DNA from: JAAZFE01 sp034005635
GTDB taxonomy: Bacteria; Verrucomicrobiota; Kiritimatiellia; CAIQIC01; Lenti-01
Direction of reading: 5' to 3'
DNA length: 25,972 nt
NCBI GenBank assembly: GCA_034005635.1
Contig: JAVEUJ010000020.1
Location: 1 to 25,972, forward strand
Shown here: positions 23,569-25,972 of the stretch, piece by piece
Layout: every line of letters starts with the position of its first letter
Numbering within the stretch: the stretch's first letter is position 1
The notes under the pieces: model-generated
The model's database searches: none
The model's input: only the letters and a program-made list of their open reading frames with translations
What the model was told of the DNA's origin: nothing
Made by a program: the position numbers and the translations under genes

Positions 23569-25113
23569 ATGAAATGGATCCCGATTTGCCTGACCCTGAC
23601 GTTGACGCTGGGCCTGGCGGCTTGCAATAAAACTGAACCCCGCGCCGACGAAACCGTCACCCCGGTGGCCGATGTGGCCATGCCGACCGTGTCCGTGCCG
23701 ATGGCGGATCAGCCTGCCGCGGTTGTTGATTCTGTAACAGACGCCATCTCTATTCCATCCGCCGATCTGTCCAAAATAGTGGCGAAAGTCGGCCAGCATG
23801 AGATCAGCGAAGCGCAGATCCAAGACGTGATGGAAGTGTTTCTAAAGCGGTCCGCCGGGCGCATTCCACCCGAGCAACTGGCCGAAGCCCTACCCGGTAT
23901 TCGTGAACGTATCATCGAAGAACTGATCATGCGTCAGATCATGGTCGACGCTGTGGCTCAGGCGGGGATCAGCCTGTCCGAATCCGAATTTGAGGGCATT
24001 AAGGCCGAGCTGGCCTCCGAACTTCCTCCGGACGTCTCCATTGAGGCCTATATGGCGGAAATTGGCATGACCACTGATCAACTGCGTGAGCAAATGCTGG
24101 TGCGCAAAATGGTGGTCGCCAAGGCCGAGGCGATTGAGAAACCCACCGATGAGGAAATCCGCGCGTTTTACGACGAAAACCAGGAGGGCTTCGCCCAAGA
24201 GGAAACCGTCAGTGCTTCCCATATCTTGATCAAGATCGATGAAGCCACCGATGATGATGCCGCCAAAACTGCCAAGCGTGAGCGTCTGGAAGGCCTACGT
24301 CAGGAATTGATTGCTGGAGCCGATTTTGCGGAATTGGCTGAAGCCAATTCCGACTGCCCCAGCGGAAAAAATGGCGGCGATCTGGGGCCCTTTGGCCGTG
24401 GTCAAATGGTTCCCGAATTTGAAGATGCGGCCTTCTCCCAACCCGTCGGCTCCGTCGGCGAAGTGGTCACCACACCGTTTGGCTACCACCTGATCAAGGT
24501 CTCCGAAAAAACTGATGCCAAAACGTTGGCATTTGAGGATGTCAAGGAGCGCATCAGCGATATCATCTATTCGCAAAAACAGCAGGATGCGGTCACCGAA
24601 TATGTGGAAGGCCTGCGCACGGCAGCGGTCATCGAACGCTTTGATGCACCGACGGCGGCAGACCCTGTTTTTGAAATCGAAGACGCGGCCCCGGCCGCCG
24701 AAGCGGTGGAAGAAGCCACGTTAGTGGAAGAAGACACGGTCGTCGTTGTCGAGGAAATCATTGCCGAAGACGCGCCTGAGGTTGAGGCGGAAATCGCTGA
24801 AGCAACCGATGCGGTGCTGGATGCGAGCGAAGAGGCCGTGGACGCTGTCGTCGAGGCTACTGAAGACACCAGCCTACTCGATGCCGCCGCCGCCGAGATC
24901 GAAATCGTAGCTGAAAAAGCTGAGGAAGTCCTTGAAGAAGCCGCTGCCGTTGTGGCCCCGGTGGTCGAAAAGGTAGTCGAAGAAACTAAGGACATTGCCG
25001 AAAAGGCAGCCGCCGGCATTCAAGAAGGTGCCGAAAAAGTCGTCGACGCCCTGACACCTGCCCCGGTCGACGAGATCGTTCCGGCTCCCGAGGGTGAATT
25101 GGAAACTCCGTAA
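23569..25113 (+). CDS. Lipoprotein peptidyl-prolyl isomerase (SurA/PrsA-type parvulin) with long acidic tail
   Basis: 514-aa exported chaperone. A lipoprotein signal ends L-A-A-C with acylated Cys19, so it is membrane-tethered in the periplasm. A SurA-N-like helical domain spans about 65-205 (starting KVGQHEISEAQIQDV). One parvulin rotamase domain covers about 212-315, with ASHILIK, GGDLGPFGRGQMVPEFEDAAF and TPFGYHLIKV. The last 170 residues are a low-complexity Glu/Ala/Val tail in amphipathic-looking repeats. Parvulins of this class fold outer-membrane and secreted proteins. AAGGATGAG precedes ATG 23569; an earlier in-frame ATG at 23500 would hide the signal peptide and is rejected. A strong terminator follows. 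Confidence 0.92.
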   Translation: MKWIPICLTLTLTLGLAACNKTEPRADETVTPVADVAMPTVSVPMADQPAAVVDSVTDAISIPSADLSKIVAKVGQHEISEAQIQDVMEVFLKRSAGRIPPEQLAEALPGIRERIIEELIMRQIMVDAVAQAGISLSESEFEGIKAELASELPPDVSIEAYMAEIGMTTDQLREQMLVRKMVVAKAEAIEKPTDEEIRAFYDENQEGFAQEETVSASHILIKIDEATDDDAAKTAKRERLEGLRQELIAGADFAELAEANSDCPSGKNGGDLGPFGRGQMVPEFEDAAFSQPVGSVGEVVTTPFGYHLIKVSEKTDAKTLAFEDVKERISDIIYSQKQQDAVTEYVEGLRTAAVIERFDAPTAADPVFEIEDAAPAAEAVEEATLVEEDTVVVVEEIIAEDAPEVEAEIAEATDAVLDASEEAVDAVVEATEDTSLLDAAAAEIEIVAEKAEEVLEEAAAVVAPVVEKVVEETKDIAEKAAAGIQEGAEKVVDALTPAPVDEIVPAPEGELETP

Positions 25114-25131
25114 TATTTTCCCTGCCCCTCA

Positions 25132-25155
25132 GGCCCGGCGCAAGCCGGGCCTTTT
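25132..25155 (+). terminator. Intrinsic terminator after the parvulin gene
   Basis: GGCCCGGC (25132-25139), loop GCAA, GCCGGGCC (25144-25151), then TTTT. Eight perfect GC-rich base pairs, a stable tetraloop and a short T run 18 nt after the stop codon make this the clearest terminator in the window. Confidence 0.88.
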
Positions 25156-25177
25156 GCATGGCCGGAACACGCGGCCC

Positions 25178-25215
25178 GCTTTGGAGTGCGCGGGCATGAC
25201 AGCGCACTCCAAAGC
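25178..25215. repeat. 14-bp perfect inverted repeat, possible REP-like element
   Basis: GCTTTGGAGTGCGC (25178-25191) and GCGCACTCCAAAGC (25202-25215) are exact reverse complements around a 10-nt loop. It lies 22 bp beyond the terminator and has no T run, so it is not needed for termination. I recall TTTGGAGTGCG-type dyads recurring between genes in verrucomicrobial genomes, which would make it a REP-like unit; this needs a copy count in the genome. Confidence 0.6.
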
Positions 25216-25435
25216 AAGAGTAGAGCAGGCCAGATGGTTTCCGGTAATTGCACCTTTGGGCGCACAGGACCGGACAAGGAGCAAACATACTCCGCGCTCA
25301 GCGAGCGCAGCTACAAGAACAGAGGGTTAGGCTGGCTGCACAGCTTGTAGCCTGCGCAACCTTAAGCACACCGGGGCAAGCCCGGTGGATGGGCAGACCG
25401 ATCAGCCTAGAACCTGTACCAATCGTCGCCGCCCC
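25216..25435. other. Gene-free stretch with several possible RNA stems, unidentified
   Basis: No supported gene. On the plus strand a CACCGGG-gcaag-CCCGGTG hairpin spans 25369-25387. Just upstream, GGTTAGGCT (25325-25333) can pair in part with AGCC and AACC of the 25349-25361 region, enclosing the GCTGCACAGC palindrome at 25335-25344. GCGCTCAGCGAGCGC (25292-25306) is another strong stem. I compared the stretch by eye with RNase P RNA, tmRNA, SRP RNA and 6S RNA and saw no signature cores. It could be an unrecognised RNA, the recO 3' region, or mixed repeats. Confidence 0.35.
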
Positions 25436-25972
25436 CTACCCCGCGGCGAGTATGCGAAAGACCACTTCTCTTTGAGTGCTCGAAAGATCGGCGTGATGTT
25501 CGAGCAAGCCCCCCATCAGGGCGCGGACTTCGCGAAAGACACGTTCCGGAAGCGAGGGGGGAAGTTGTCCGGCCAGCATCTGACGGATCGCCCGCCGGGC
25601 GACAGGGCTGACTGTGCGCCCCCGCCCCGTCGTAGCGCACGCCTCGCACAAAAGCGCTCCATGGGCCACATCCAGCCACGCGGATGCGTCACCCCGCAAG
25701 TCCGCATGGCAGCGCGTACAGGCATCCCATCCGGGCACAAGGCTCAGTTCGCGCAGCAGCAACAACTCCACCCGAGGCAGGAACGCAGGCCCGGGTGTGC
25801 GGTTGGCCAAACCCTCCAGGGTATCTGTCAGTAGTTCATAAAAACTGACCGGGGCCGGGCCAAAAGGCATGGCACGATCAAACAACCCGGCGGCGTAGGA
25901 GGCGACCGCACACGCGCGCCAGTCGGTGCGGAAGGCGGGACGGGTTGCCAACGGCGCGCAGTCCTTCAAAAT
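25436..25972 (-). CDS. recO: DNA repair protein RecO, C-terminal part (5' end outside window)
   Basis: Partial gene: the frame is open to the window edge, so the N-terminal OB-fold lies beyond it. The 179 visible residues are the alpha-helical, zinc-binding part of RecO (YAAGLFDRAMPFG...FYELLTDTLEGL...RVELLLLRELSLVPGWDACTRC...GALLCEACA...SPVARRAIRQML...FREVRALMGGLLEHH). The two CxxC pairs form the zinc knuckle found in many RecO proteins. RecO works with RecR and SSB to load RecA at gaps. It is convergent with the parvulin gene across a 320-bp spacer. The TTG near the edge should not be taken as the start. Confidence 0.88.
   Translation of the reverse strand: MLKDCAPLATRPAFRTDWRACAVASYAAGLFDRAMPFGPAPVSFYELLTDTLEGLANRTPGPAFLPRVELLLLRELSLVPGWDACTRCHADLRGDASAWLDVAHGALLCEACATTGRGRTVSPVARRAIRQMLAGQLPPSLPERVFREVRALMGGLLEHHADLSSTQREVVFRILAAG

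Noticed and set aside
25216..25435. RNase P RNA, tmRNA, SRP RNA or 6S RNA
   Set aside because: None of the signature cores I know for these RNAs (for example the GAGGAAAGTCC block of RNase P RNA, or a tRNA-like end for tmRNA) could be found on either strand.

Overview
The window is a GC-rich bacterial chromosomal segment with about 20 protein genes, one tRNA and no phage, insertion-sequence or CRISPR content. Several traits point to the Planctomycetes-Verrucomicrobia-Chlamydiae group, most likely a Kiritimatiellota/Lentisphaerota/Verrucomicrobia-type bacterium. They are a PEP-CTERM-like sorting tail, an HTH-PTS IIA fusion of a style I associate with planctomycetes and verrucomicrobia, a flotillin/NfeD operon with a proline-rich partner, and a dispersed TTTTCCA..TGGAAAA repeat. 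This placement is inference from recalled family distributions; there is no rRNA gene to settle it.

Layout. 1-362 is gene-free and carries a mosaic of short intergenic repeats. 363-2954 (minus) is a three-gene operon: NTF2-like membrane protein, MenA-type prenyltransferase, M20 metallopeptidase. A divergent KhpB/Jag-like RNA-binding protein follows at 3026, then a decayed-looking PEP-CTERM ORF and tRNA-Gly(GCC). 4513-8875 (plus) is a six-gene operon with overlaps or gaps of 15 nt or less: NfeD, a beta-repeat membrane protein, FloA, a Pro-rich membrane protein, PlsY and a cupin. It reads as a membrane-organisation unit joined to phospholipid synthesis. A convergent LacI-type regulator (8915-9952) has a palindrome in its own upstream region.

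10171-14659 (minus) is a two-gene unit: glutamate dehydrogenase, then a 1063-aa protein with a PEP-synthase-type ATP-grasp domain and a C-terminal nucleotidyltransferase. 14886-19401 (minus) holds DNA topoisomerase VI A and B subunits behind an HTH-PTS IIA protein and a small membrane protein. The 464-bp spacer between top6B and top6A is the most unusual non-coding part: it is AT-rich, with two inverted copies of a 25-bp near-palindromic element and three tandem inverted repeats abutting the top6B stop.

19536-25113 (plus) has an iron-sulfur-flavoprotein-like reductase, then a four-gene translationally coupled operon (GNAT, S1/P1-type zinc hydrolase, TlyA, NAD kinase), then a lipoprotein parvulin with a long acidic tail and a strong terminator. 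The window ends with a large hairpin, an unexplained 220-bp stretch and the 3' part of recO. The best candidates for something new are the topoisomerase VI locus with its intergenic elements, the flotillin operon with its bactofilin-like partner, and the ATP-grasp/nucleotidyltransferase fusion.
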